In this document: positions 46,253 through 54,375 of the stretch, piece after piece | How the letters are laid out: each line of letters begins with the position of its first letter | How positions within the stretch are numbered: position 1 is the first letter of the stretch | Assembly: GCF_049674955.1 (NCBI RefSeq) | Contig: NZ_CP187232.1 | Span: forward strand, 2,790,001-2,854,000 | Origin: Sphaerisporangium viridialbum | GTDB taxonomy: Bacteria; Actinomycetota; Actinomycetes; Streptosporangiales; Streptosporangiaceae | Reading direction: 5' to 3' | DNA: 64,000 bases | Made by a program: the position numbers and the translations under genes | The notes under the pieces: generated by a model | Told to the model about the DNA's origin: nothing | What the model saw: the letters and a program-made list of their open reading frames with translations, nothing else | Database searches by the model: none

Positions 46253-46266
46253 AACTCACGTGAGTT
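46253..46266. promoter_or_regulatory. Perfect 14-bp palindrome AACTCACGTGAGTT
   Basis: It lies between hemQ and the gene at 46319. Its core CTCACGTGAG is identical to 41533-41542 upstream of hemE, so the hem genes are bracketed by two copies. Confidence 0.5.
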
Positions 46267-46318
46267 CGCGATCTTTGGCATACTCAGGGGGATATCCCAT
46301 GTCGATGTGAGGCAAAGG

Positions 46319-46945
46319 GTGAAGAGTGGCAAGAGTCTGGCACGTTCCAGGCGAGGGGGGCACCGGCGGCGCAAGGCGCGCCGGGCACGGGTTCTAGAGC
46401 TTTCCGCCGGGCTGACCGCCGTCGTGGTGGCGGGCCTGGCGGTCGGCGCGGTGTTCGTACGGCCCGGCGGCGGGGCGCCGGCGTCCGGCGTCCCCTCGCG
46501 CGCACCGAGCGCCGAGGGCGCGCCCTCAGCGACGCCGGCCCCGGCCGGGAAGGGCTCCGGCGTCGAGGCGGCGAGCTCGGGCGCCAAGAAGGCGCGCGGC
46601 GCGGCGGAGACCGCCTCGGGCCCGTCGAAGCACACCGACGCCAAGGCGGTGAGCTACTTCAAGAAGCGGTGGGTGGACGACAAGGCCGTCAAGCGGATCA
46701 CCGACATCCGCACCGTGGGGAAGTACCTGCGGATCTACACCGACCTGCCGGAGTCGGCCCACAACTCCAAGTCGGCGATCGACCTGTGCAAGCGGGGTCT
46801 CGAATACCTCGTGCAGGAGGTCGGCGACCAGCACCCGATCGTGTTCGTCCAGGCGGAGTACGGCCAGAACGGCAACCCGGTGCTCGCCAACATCCTCGGC
46901 CCGGGGGACAACTCGTGCCGGCTCACCCATCCGGCTCCGGACTAG
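46319..46945 (+). CDS. Hypothetical membrane-anchored secreted protein
   Basis: 208 residues from GTG 46319, which has GAGG six bases upstream. The N-terminus is extremely basic (SRRGGHRRRKARRARVLEL), followed by one hydrophobic helix (SAGLTAVVVAGLAVGAVFV) that anchors the protein with its C-terminus outside. A low-complexity Ala/Pro/Ser linker leads to a C-terminal domain of about 95 residues (YFKKRWVDDKAVKRITDIRT ... LCKRGLEYLVQEV ... NSCRLTH) with two cysteines. No family was recognised. Its last 23 bp overlap a small antisense gene. Confidence 0.7.
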   Translation: MKSGKSLARSRRGGHRRRKARRARVLELSAGLTAVVVAGLAVGAVFVRPGGGAPASGVPSRAPSAEGAPSATPAPAGKGSGVEAASSGAKKARGAAETASGPSKHTDAKAVSYFKKRWVDDKAVKRITDIRTVGKYLRIYTDLPESAHNSKSAIDLCKRGLEYLVQEVGDQHPIVFVQAEYGQNGNPVLANILGPGDNSCRLTHPAPD

Positions 46946-47084
46946 GGGAGCCGGGCCTCGGGGGTTCGGGCCTTCGGGGTTCGGGCCGCCTCACCCGCAC
47001 CCGGGTCCTGCCGCAGACCACGCAGCGCTGCGTGACCACCTGGCCTATGGCCTCGATGGTCTCCCACCTGTGGCGTAGGTGCAC
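46923..47084 (-). CDS. Small Cys-x-x-Cys protein (putative half zinc ribbon), 53 aa
   Basis: The frame reads MHLRHRWETIEAIGQVVTQR followed by CVVCGRTRVRVRRP and a Pro/Glu-rich tail. The CxxCGRTR knuckle and the compact sequence look like a genuine zinc-knuckle protein rather than a random frame. GTG 47084 has GGAGG four bases upstream. The frame stays open to TGA at 46923, overlapping the end of the plus-strand gene by 23 bp. It lies downstream of msrB on the same strand (167-bp gap). It is too short for most gene callers. Function unknown; nucleic-acid binding is only a guess. Confidence 0.55.
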   Translation of the reverse strand: MHLRHRWETIEAIGQVVTQRCVVCGRTRVRVRRPEPRRPEPPRPGSPSPEPDG

Positions 47085-47251
47085 GCAGCCTCCGGACGGG
47101 ACGGAACCTGCTGGTCGATTGGGGCGGAGGACTTTCAGGTGTTCCTACCCGGCCTTGGGTCCCGCATGCACCGTCCGTGACGTTCCGTGCGCCCGTCATC
47201 ACTGATCGCGAGCCGCTCGCCGGACGGCCCGCGACCTCACGCCGGGGGCCG

Positions 47252-47653
47252 CTACTCGCCCGGCACGAGCCGCAGCGAGACGGAGTTGATGCAGTAGCGG
47301 TCGTCGGTCGGGGTCGGGTAGCCCTCTCCGTGGAAGACGTGCCCGAGGTGGGAGTCGCAGCGGGCGCACCGGACCTCGACGCGGGTCATGCCGAGCGAGT
47401 GATCCTCGATGAGGGTCACGGCCTCGGACTCCGACGGCTCGAAGAACGACGGCCACCCGCAGTGCGAGTCGAACTTCGTGTCGGAGCGGAACAGCTCGGC
47501 CCCGCAGGCGCGGCAGGAGTAGACCCCTGTCGTCTTGGTGTCGACGTACTCTCCGGTGAACGGACGCTCCGTGCCCGCCTGCCGCAGCACGCGGAACTCC
47601 TCGGGGGACAGCTGGACACGCCAGTCGGCGTCACTCTTGACCACCTTCTCCAT
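47252..47653 (-). CDS. msrB: Peptide-methionine (R)-S-oxide reductase
   Basis: 133 residues. Two CxxC zinc pairs are present (SCRACGAEL and RCARCDSHLG), and GWPSFFEP and RYCINSVSLRL supply the active site with the catalytic Cys in the last motif. It reduces the R isomer of methionine sulfoxide in proteins using thioredoxin. Length is typical for stand-alone MsrB. The start ATG 47653 lies before a 404-bp gap to the LigD-type gene. Confidence 0.95.
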   Translation of the reverse strand: MEKVVKSDADWRVQLSPEEFRVLRQAGTERPFTGEYVDTKTTGVYSCRACGAELFRSDTKFDSHCGWPSFFEPSESEAVTLIEDHSLGMTRVEVRCARCDSHLGHVFHGEGYPTPTDDRYCINSVSLRLVPGE

Positions 47654-48057
47654 GCCTCCAGCCTATGCGCGTGCGCGGTCGGGGCGATCCCCGGATCCGG
47701 GACGTAAGGACCTCGTCAGACATCTGGCGAAATTCTGCTGGCCGAGCATCCTTTCCGACTGCTTTCAGCGTCTTTATCGGTGGAGGGTTGATCACCTCCA
47801 GTTGAGGGAGGATCGCCGGTCCGTCCCCGCCTCAGGCGGTGCCCGCGTCCACGCGGCGCGCCGTCGCGGGCCGGGGGAGGCCGCCGGACGGGTGGCACGT
47901 CAGCGCCGGGTCCGGTGATCGTGGCGGGCGATCGTCGAGGTCCGTCCCGTTCGAGCGCCCGGTCCGCCACCGAGGTACTCCGGGACGGGCCGTCCCACGC
48001 CCGGTTCACCGGGGGACGTTCCGGTTTCTGTCACCGCCGCGGGGTACGGTCGGAGGC
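47654..48057. other. Intergenic region between msrB and the LigD-type gene
   Basis: No credible gene was found. TGGAGG...CCTCCA (47781-47800) is a short inverted repeat in an AT-richer section that may hold the divergent promoters. The rest is GC-rich without notable structure. Confidence 0.5.
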
Positions 48058-49077
48058 ATGGCGTCGCCGTTCATCGAGCTGAACGTCGGGGGCCGGGTCA
48101 TCAAGGTGACCAACCCCGACAAGATCTACTTCCCCGACATCGGGGCCACCAAGCGCGAGCTGGTCGAGTACTACATCTCGGTCGGCGAGGGGGCTCTGCG
48201 CGCGCTCAAGGACCGTCCCACCTACCTCAAGCGCCACCCCGACGGTGTGCAGTCCGAGGCGATCTACCAGAAGCGCATCCCGCCCAGGCACCCCGACTGG
48301 CTGGAGACCGTCACCATCCGGTTCCCGAGCGGCCGCACCGCCGACGCCTTGCGCGTCACCGAGGTCGCCGCCATCGCCTACTGCGCCAACCTCGGCACCA
48401 TCGACTTCCACCCGTGGCCCACCCGCGCCGACGACGTCGAGCATCCCGACGAGCTGCGCATCGACCTCGACCCCCAGCCCGGCACCGATTTCGACGACGC
48501 CAGGGAGACCGCGTTCGCCGTGCTCGAGGTCCTCGACGAGCTCGGCATGCGCGGCTTCCCCAAGACCTCGGGCACCAGGGGCATCCACATCAACGTGCGC
48601 ATCGAGCGCCGGTGGTCGTTCACCGAGGTGCGGCAGAGCGCCATCGGCCTCGCCCGCGAGGTGGAGCGCCGCCGCCCCGACCTCACCACCACGGCCTGGT
48701 GGAAGGAGGAGCGCGGCGAGAAGGTCTTCATCGACTACAACCAGAACGCGCGCGACCGCACCATCGCCAGCGCCTACTCCGTGCGCGCCAGGCCGTACGC
48801 CCCGGTGTCCACGCCGGTGACCTGGCAGGAGCTGGCCGACGTCGATCCGCGCGACTTCGACATCCGCACCGTCCCGCCGAGGTTCGCCGAGCTGGGCGAC
48901 GTGCACAGGGAGATCGACGACCGCGCGTTCTCCATCGAGCCCCTGCTGGAGTGGTACGCCAAGGACGAGCGCGGCGACATGCCGTACCCGCCCAACTACC
49001 CGAAGATGCCCGGCGAACCCAAACGCGTGCAGCCCAGCAAGGCGAGGCCGTCCGGCGCCGACGACGAGGCCGGCTGA
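48058..49077 (+). CDS. ligD: LigD-type primase-polymerase domain protein
   Basis: 339 residues of the archaeo-eukaryotic primase fold as in the polymerase domain of LigD: VIKVTNPDKIYFPDIGATKR at the N-terminus, RIDLDPQPGTDFDDAR with the metal-binding Asp pair near residue 136, and FPKTSGTRGIHINV as the nucleotide-binding motif. It adds (ribo)nucleotides at broken DNA ends. It is a stand-alone domain, without ligase or nuclease modules; the ligase at 11068 is a plausible partner. GGAGG lies only one base before ATG 48058, an unusual spacing. Confidence 0.92.
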   Translation: MASPFIELNVGGRVIKVTNPDKIYFPDIGATKRELVEYYISVGEGALRALKDRPTYLKRHPDGVQSEAIYQKRIPPRHPDWLETVTIRFPSGRTADALRVTEVAAIAYCANLGTIDFHPWPTRADDVEHPDELRIDLDPQPGTDFDDARETAFAVLEVLDELGMRGFPKTSGTRGIHINVRIERRWSFTEVRQSAIGLAREVERRRPDLTTTAWWKEERGEKVFIDYNQNARDRTIASAYSVRARPYAPVSTPVTWQELADVDPRDFDIRTVPPRFAELGDVHREIDDRAFSIEPLLEWYAKDERGDMPYPPNYPKMPGEPKRVQPSKARPSGADDEAG

Positions 49078-49371
49078 TTCCGCGACGGCCGTAGCGCTCA
49101 CCGCCAAGCGCGGCGCCCGCGCACGACGGTAGTGCCCGGCGTCGCCGGGGTGGGCGTGGTTCCCGGCTCGGGTGTCATCGGGCCGGCTTGTGGATCACCG
49201 CAGCACGCCGCCGTTGAGATGGTGGCGTGCCACGGCAATGCGTGATCACTTCGCTACTCTTGGCGATGATCGTTTGTGTCCTCCGACGCCATGGCGAGCA
49301 CTGGTCGCTCCGCGCGAACAGCGTTCCCCCGAGGTCATGACCGCCGGGGCATCTCTATCGAGGGAGAACGC

Positions 49372-49806
49372 ATGTCCGTCAAGAGGTCCATGACCGTCGC
49401 CGCTCTGGCGATCGGTGCCGTGCTGATGGCCGGGGGGACCGCACACGCCGAGCAGAGCCCGACCACCGAGCCGATGTCAGCGGCGAAGGCGCCGTCAGCG
49501 GGGTCCGCCATCCAGATCGGCGCCGGCCGCACCGACCCCGGAGTGGGCTGGGTCGCGTACAACACCAACGGCATCTCCTTGGACGTCGACACCAGTTCCG
49601 CCAACTTCGCCGGCACGCCGGTCTACCTCATCTCCCTCGGTGGCATCGACAAGCATTTCCAGCTGACAGGCGCCAACGCCGTCTACGGAGCGACCGCGAA
49701 GAGCTTCCGCGTGTACCTGCGGTACAGCGACTGGGCCTCCCTGACGCCCGCCGACGCGAAGACGAGGGGGTGGTTCGTCAACTGGGTCGGCGTCACGACC
49801 CCGTGA
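49372..49806 (+). CDS. Small secreted hypothetical protein
   Basis: 144 residues from ATG 49372 with a GAGGGAGA upstream. The signal peptide MSVKRSMTVAALAIGAVLMA ends near AHA|EQ. The mature part is about 117 residues, beta-rich and aromatic at the end (SFRVYLRYSDWASLTPADAK ... WFVNWVGVTTP), with no cysteine. No family was recognised. It is convergent with the luciferase-like gene at 49961. Codon use is normal. Confidence 0.7.
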   Translation: MSVKRSMTVAALAIGAVLMAGGTAHAEQSPTTEPMSAAKAPSAGSAIQIGAGRTDPGVGWVAYNTNGISLDVDTSSANFAGTPVYLISLGGIDKHFQLTGANAVYGATAKSFRVYLRYSDWASLTPADAKTRGWFVNWVGVTTP

Positions 49807-49960
49807 GTCCTGCCCTCGCCGTGCCAGGCTGATCGGCTCACGGCGCAGGGAGAGTGCTTTCTTCGCCGTACGGGGCGCGGGCCGCTGTGGTGGCCCGCGC
49901 CCGCGCCCGCAGGCGAACCCGAGCGCGTGCGGCGTCGCAAGGCGATGCCGTAGGCGCCGG

Positions 49961-50797
49961 TCAGCCGATCAGCGCCTCGGCGAGCTTGCGGTAGTCGTCC
50001 AGGGGGTCGGTGCCCGGGTCGGTCAGGAGCTGGATGTTCACGTGGTCGGCGCCCGCGGCGAGGTGCTCGTCGATCCGGCCCTTGACCGTGGCCGGGTCGC
50101 CGTAGACGACCAGGGCGTCGATCAGGCGGTCGCTGCCCTCACCGGCCAGGTCGTCGTCGCCGAATCCCAGCCTGCGCCAGTTGGAGGTGTAGTTCCGGAG
50201 GCCCAGGTACATCCGTACGGCCTGCCGGGCGAGCCCGCGCGCGTGGTCCACGTCCTGGCTGAGGATGACCTTCTGCTCCGGGGCCAGCAGCGCGCCCGCG
50301 CCGAGGATCTCGCGGGCCTGCCTGGTGTGCTCGGGCGTGGTGAGGTACGGATGGGCGCCGGCGCTGCGCTCGGCGGACAGCCGCAGGACCTTCGGGCCGA
50401 GCGCCGCGAGCACCCGGCTCTCGACCGGCACCCCGGCCGCGTCGAGCCCGTCGAGGTAGCTCTCCAGAGCGGCGTACGGCTTGGTGAACTCCGAAGTCGC
50501 CTCGGGGTGTCCCGCTCCGATGCCGAGCAGGAAGCGGCCCGGGTGTGCGGCCTCGATCCGGTTGAACGAGGCCCCGACGGTCTGCGGGTCGTCCTTCCAG
50601 ATGTTGACGATGCCGGTGGCGACGGTCAGCGTCGTGGTGGCGTCGAGGAGCTCCTCGACGAGCCGCAGGTCGCCGTCCGGCGACCCGCCCACCCAGAGCG
50701 CGGTGTAGCCGAGCTGTTCCAGCGACAGCGCCAGCTTCGGGGTGAACGCGGGCCTCGCCTGCCAGACACCGATCTCACCGACTGTGGGCCTCGTCAT
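49961..50797 (-). CDS. LLM-class F420-dependent oxidoreductase
   Basis: 278 residues from ATG 50797, which has AAAGGA upstream. VGEIGVWQARPAFTPKLALS, the YTALWVGGSPDGDLRLVEEL segment and PGRFLLGIGAGHPEA mark the luciferase-like barrel, in the TIGR03620-like branch. It is not closely related to the protein at 12255. F420 use is inferred from the actinobacterial subgroup. The substrate is unknown, and it is not in an operon. Confidence 0.87.
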   Translation of the reverse strand: MTRPTVGEIGVWQARPAFTPKLALSLEQLGYTALWVGGSPDGDLRLVEELLDATTTLTVATGIVNIWKDDPQTVGASFNRIEAAHPGRFLLGIGAGHPEATSEFTKPYAALESYLDGLDAAGVPVESRVLAALGPKVLRLSAERSAGAHPYLTTPEHTRQAREILGAGALLAPEQKVILSQDVDHARGLARQAVRMYLGLRNYTSNWRRLGFGDDDLAGEGSDRLIDALVVYGDPATVKGRIDEHLAAGADHVNIQLLTDPGTDPLDDYRKLAEALIG

Positions 50798-50923
50798 GTT
50801 CGTCGTCCTTTCGATGGTCCTGCTCCGTCCCCTGCGCCCTGGGGATCGTGCCGGGACCCCGGAAGGGCGGCGCCGGGCAACTCCCCACAACGGCGATAGG
50901 GATCAACACTCGGGGGACCGGAA

Positions 50924-52066
50924 TTATTCAGGCTCGTGCGGCGTGGTGCCCGCTCCGACGTCGGCGTGGCGGGACATGGTCGCGGCGGCCCGGCGGACGG
51001 CGCCAACGGGGACGGTGGGGACCAGCTTGTCCAGGAAGGCGTACCTGCGGGCCAGAGAGGCGATGTAGGCCCCGCCGGTGCCCGCGGTGGCCCGTACGTC
51101 GTGCCACCAGTCGGCGATGTCCCCCCAGCCGGGCGCGGCGAGGGACCCGCCGAACTGCTGCACCGCCAGCGCCGAGCACACCCCGGCGAACGCCAGGCGG
51201 TCGGCCAGCGGCCAGCCCGAGAGCGTGCCGAGGACCATGCCCGCGCCGAAGACGTCGCCGGCGCCGGTCGGGTCGAGCGCGGTCACCCGCAGCGCCGGGA
51301 CGTACGCCTCCTCGCCGGTCGTGGAGTCGATCGCCATCGCGCCGTTGGCGCCGTCGGTGACCACGGCCAGCGGGACCCGGTCGGCGATCTCGTACAGGGC
51401 CTCGCGCGGGGTCTCGGTGCCGGTGTACGCCATGGCCTCCACGGCGTTCGGCATGAAGGCGTGGCAGACGGCGAGCTGGTCGAGCAGGGTGGGGGACCAG
51501 GTCTCCGAGGGGTCCCAGCCGACGTCGGCGAAGATCAGCGCGCCGTCCTTGTGCGCGAGGTCGGCCCAGGTGCCGGTGTCGCCGCCGCCAAGCGGCTCCT
51601 CCACCGACAGCGGCACGATCACCGCGCTGGAGCGGGGCGGCCGGCCGATCATCTCGGTCGCGGCCATGGGCGGGGGATGGCCGTGGGTGACCATGCTGCG
51701 GTCGCGGTTCACGGCCATCGAGACCGTCACAGGGGAGTGCCAGCGCTGGAACCGGCGCGACCGGGACAGGTCGACGGACTCCTGCTCCGACAGGATGCGC
51801 CAGTTGAAGTCGGCGTAGTCGTCGTCGCCGAACGCGGCGGCCATGGAGGTGCGCAGGCCGAGGCGGCTGGAGGCGATCGCGAGGTTCGCGATGCCGCCCG
51901 GGCACGACCCCATGCCGTCGGCCCAGACCTCGGTGCCGGCGGCCGGCATCGCCTGGAGCCCCGTGAAGACGATGTCGAGGAAGACGGTGCCCGCCGTGAA
52001 CACGTCGAACTCTGGCCCGTCCGGGCTGCGTTGATCGGCTAGTGGGTCGTACGCCTGGCCAGACAC
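50924..52066 (-). CDS. PfkB-family carbohydrate kinase
   Basis: 380 residues from GTG 52066, which has GGAGG nine bases upstream. FDVFTAGTVFLDIVFTGLQA and PGGIANLAIASSRLG are the N-terminal PfkB signature, and LDPTGAGDVFGAGMVLG carries the catalytic Asp and anion hole. It phosphorylates a sugar or nucleoside. It is divergent from a DeoR regulator and a GH4 glycosidase, suggesting one sugar-utilisation unit: the kinase may make the phosphorylated sugar that the regulator senses. C-terminal residues after 340 are an extension. Confidence 0.9.
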   Translation of the reverse strand: MSGQAYDPLADQRSPDGPEFDVFTAGTVFLDIVFTGLQAMPAAGTEVWADGMGSCPGGIANLAIASSRLGLRTSMAAAFGDDDYADFNWRILSEQESVDLSRSRRFQRWHSPVTVSMAVNRDRSMVTHGHPPPMAATEMIGRPPRSSAVIVPLSVEEPLGGGDTGTWADLAHKDGALIFADVGWDPSETWSPTLLDQLAVCHAFMPNAVEAMAYTGTETPREALYEIADRVPLAVVTDGANGAMAIDSTTGEEAYVPALRVTALDPTGAGDVFGAGMVLGTLSGWPLADRLAFAGVCSALAVQQFGGSLAAPGWGDIADWWHDVRATAGTGGAYIASLARRYAFLDKLVPTVPVGAVRRAAATMSRHADVGAGTTPHEPE

Positions 52067-52178
52067 GGAGTGAGTCCTCCTCGACTGAGCGAAGATGTGC
52101 GCACTCTTGCACGTTTCGCCCGCCCAGATCAAGAGTTGGCGGGCGATGATGCTCATTTTTGCTTAGTGGCGCGCAAGG

Positions 52179-52967
52179 ATGACTGATACCATCCTGGCTG
52201 TGCTCCAGCACGTCCGGCATGCCGAGATCATGCAGCGGGTCCGCCTCGCGGGCGCGACGAGCGTGCGCGACCTGGCCGCCCAGCTCGGCGTCAGCCCCTC
52301 GACCATCCGCCGCGACCTGGAGATCCTCGACCGCGACGGCACGCTCACGCGCGTGCGCGGGGGAGCGCTCGCGAGCGGCGGAGCGCCGGCCGACGACGAC
52401 CTCGTCTCCGCGCGGGTCGCGAGCCCCGGCGAGCGCGACAAGGACGCCGTGGCCGCCCGCGCCGCGCGGCTCGTCCGCGACGGCGACGTCGTGCTGCTCG
52501 ACATCGGCACCACCACCGTGCTGCTGGCCCGGCACCTGACCGGCCGCCGCGTCACCGTGGTCACCTCCAGCCTGGCCGTCGTCGACGTCCTGCGCGGCGA
52601 CTCCGCCGTCGAGCTGCTGCTGCTCGGCGGCATGCTCCGCCGCGCCCACCACTCCTCGCTCGTCGGCGTGCTGACCGAGGAGGCCCTGCGCCAGGTGTCC
52701 GCCGACCGCGTCTTCCTGAGCGCCAGCGGCGTGCGCCCCGACGGGCAGGTGACCGACTCCACGATCGCCGAGGTCTCGCTCAAGCGGGCCATGATGGTGG
52801 CCGCCGGGCAGGTGGTCCTCCTGGTCGACCGGCACAAGTTCCCCGGCAACGGGGCCCTGCGGGTGTGCGGCCCCGAGGAGCTCGACGTGGTCGTGACGAA
52901 CGACGGCGCCGACGAGCCGACCGTCCGCACCCTCACCGCGGCGGGCGCGCAGGTGCTGCTGACTTGA
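52179..52967 (+). CDS. DeoR-family transcriptional regulator
   Basis: 262 residues. RHAEIMQRVRLAGATSVRDL and LGVSPSTIRRDLEILDRDGT form the DeoR helix-turn-helix. The C-terminal DeoRC sensor has LLDIGTTTVLLARHL and TSSLAVVD, used for phosphosugar binding. It ends 10 bp before the GH4 gene and is divergent from PfkB (112 bp between starts), so it likely controls both. ATG 52179 is the start used; GTG 52200 is possible. Confidence 0.9.
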   Translation: MTDTILAVLQHVRHAEIMQRVRLAGATSVRDLAAQLGVSPSTIRRDLEILDRDGTLTRVRGGALASGGAPADDDLVSARVASPGERDKDAVAARAARLVRDGDVVLLDIGTTTVLLARHLTGRRVTVVTSSLAVVDVLRGDSAVELLLLGGMLRRAHHSSLVGVLTEEALRQVSADRVFLSASGVRPDGQVTDSTIAEVSLKRAMMVAAGQVVLLVDRHKFPGNGALRVCGPEELDVVVTNDGADEPTVRTLTAAGAQVLLT

Positions 52968-52977
52968 AGGAGCAGGT

Positions 52978-54342
52978 ATGAGGCTGGCCATCCTCGGCGG
53001 CGGCGGTTTCCGCGTCCCGCTGGTCTACGGCGCGCTGCTGCGCGACACCGGCAGGCCGAGGGTCGAGGAGGTCGTGCTGTACGACGTCTCCGAGGAGCGC
53101 CTGACCGCCGTCGGCCACGTGCTCGCGCAGCTCGCGGCGGGGTATGACGACCCGCCGCGCGTGCGCGTCACCACCGACCTCGACGACGCGCTGCGCGACG
53201 CCACGTTCGTGTTCTCGGCGATCAGGGTGGGCGGGCTGGAGGGGCGCACCGCGGACGAGCGGGTCGCGCTCGACCTCGGCATCCTCGGCCAGGAGACCAT
53301 CGGCCCGGGTGGCATCGCCTTCGGCCTGCGCACGATCCCGGTGGCCCTGCACGTGGCCGAGCGCGTCGCCGTGGTCGCGCCCCGGGCGTGGGTCATCAAC
53401 TTCACCAACCCCGCCGGCATGATCACCGAGGCCATGCAGCGGGTCCTGGGCGACCGCGTGGTGGGCATCTGCGACTCGCCGGTCGGGCTGATCCGCCGGG
53501 CCGCCAGGTCGCTCGGCCTCGACCCCGCCCGCACCGCCCCCGACTACGTCGGGCTCAACCACCTCGGCTGGCTGCGCGGGCTGTCGTACGGCGGCCGTGA
53601 CGTCCTTCCCGACCTGCTCGCCGACGACACGGCGCTCAAGCTGGTGGAGGAGGCGCGGCTGTTCGGCCCCGAGTGGGTGCGGTCGCTCGGCGCGCTGCCG
53701 AACGAATACCTGTACTACTACTACTTCACCCGGGAGGCCGTGGCCGCGATCGGCGGCGCGGCCCAGACCCGCGGTGAGGCGCTGCTCCAGCAGCAGGAGC
53801 GCTTCTACTCGGCGGTGCGCCGCGAGCCAGAGCACGCGCTGGCCGAGTGGCAGCGCGCCCGCAGGGAGCGCGACGCCTCCTACATGGCCGAGACCCGCGA
53901 CACCGCCCAGGCGGGCGAGCGTGACGCGGCCGATCTGTCGGCCGGCGGGTACGAGGGCATCGCGCTCGCGCTGATGACCACCATCGCCAGGGGCGGCACC
54001 ACCACCATGATCCTCAACGTCCGCAACGGCTCGGCGGTCGCCGGGATGCCGCCCGAGGCCGTCGTGGAGATCCCGTGCGTGGTGGACGCCGGCGGGGTGC
54101 GGCCGCTGGCGACCAAGCCGCTGCCCGGCCAGTTCCTCGGGCTCGTCCAGCAGGTCAAGGCCGTCGAGCAGCTCACCATCGAGGCGGCGGTGACCGGCTC
54201 GGCGGGCGTGGCGCTACGGGCGTTCGCCTCGCACCCGCTGGTCGACTCGGTCTCCGTGGCCCGCCTCCTGCTCGACGGCTACCGCGCCCGCATCCCCGAG
54301 CTCGCGTCGGTCCTGCCTCCCGCGCCCGGCGCGGCGCGTTAG
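52978..54342 (+). CDS. GH4 family 6-phospho-beta-glucosidase or related glycosidase
   Basis: 454 residues. The NAD-binding N-terminus is MRLAILGGGGFRVPLV. NFTNPAGMITEAM, GICDSPVGLIRRAARS (metal-ligand Cys) and GLNHLGWLRGLSY (metal-ligand His) are GH4 family 4 motifs. These enzymes cleave glycosides by an NAD- and Mn-dependent oxidation-elimination route, often on 6-phosphorylated substrates. ATG 52978 has AAGGAG seven bases upstream. It forms an operon with the DeoR gene. No PTS or ABC transporter is adjacent, so the import route is open. Confidence 0.92.
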   Translation: MRLAILGGGGFRVPLVYGALLRDTGRPRVEEVVLYDVSEERLTAVGHVLAQLAAGYDDPPRVRVTTDLDDALRDATFVFSAIRVGGLEGRTADERVALDLGILGQETIGPGGIAFGLRTIPVALHVAERVAVVAPRAWVINFTNPAGMITEAMQRVLGDRVVGICDSPVGLIRRAARSLGLDPARTAPDYVGLNHLGWLRGLSYGGRDVLPDLLADDTALKLVEEARLFGPEWVRSLGALPNEYLYYYYFTREAVAAIGGAAQTRGEALLQQQERFYSAVRREPEHALAEWQRARRERDASYMAETRDTAQAGERDAADLSAGGYEGIALALMTTIARGGTTTMILNVRNGSAVAGMPPEAVVEIPCVVDAGGVRPLATKPLPGQFLGLVQQVKAVEQLTIEAAVTGSAGVALRAFASHPLVDSVSVARLLLDGYRARIPELASVLPPAPGAAR

Positions 54343-54375
54343 CTCCTCGATGGGCCGGCGATGACAAGGTCGCCG

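Noticed and set aside
47716..48009. 97-codon minus-strand frame between msrB and the LigD-type gene
   Set aside because: Composition is Arg/Pro/Gly-rich as expected for noncoding GC-rich DNA, with no domain or ribosome-binding site.
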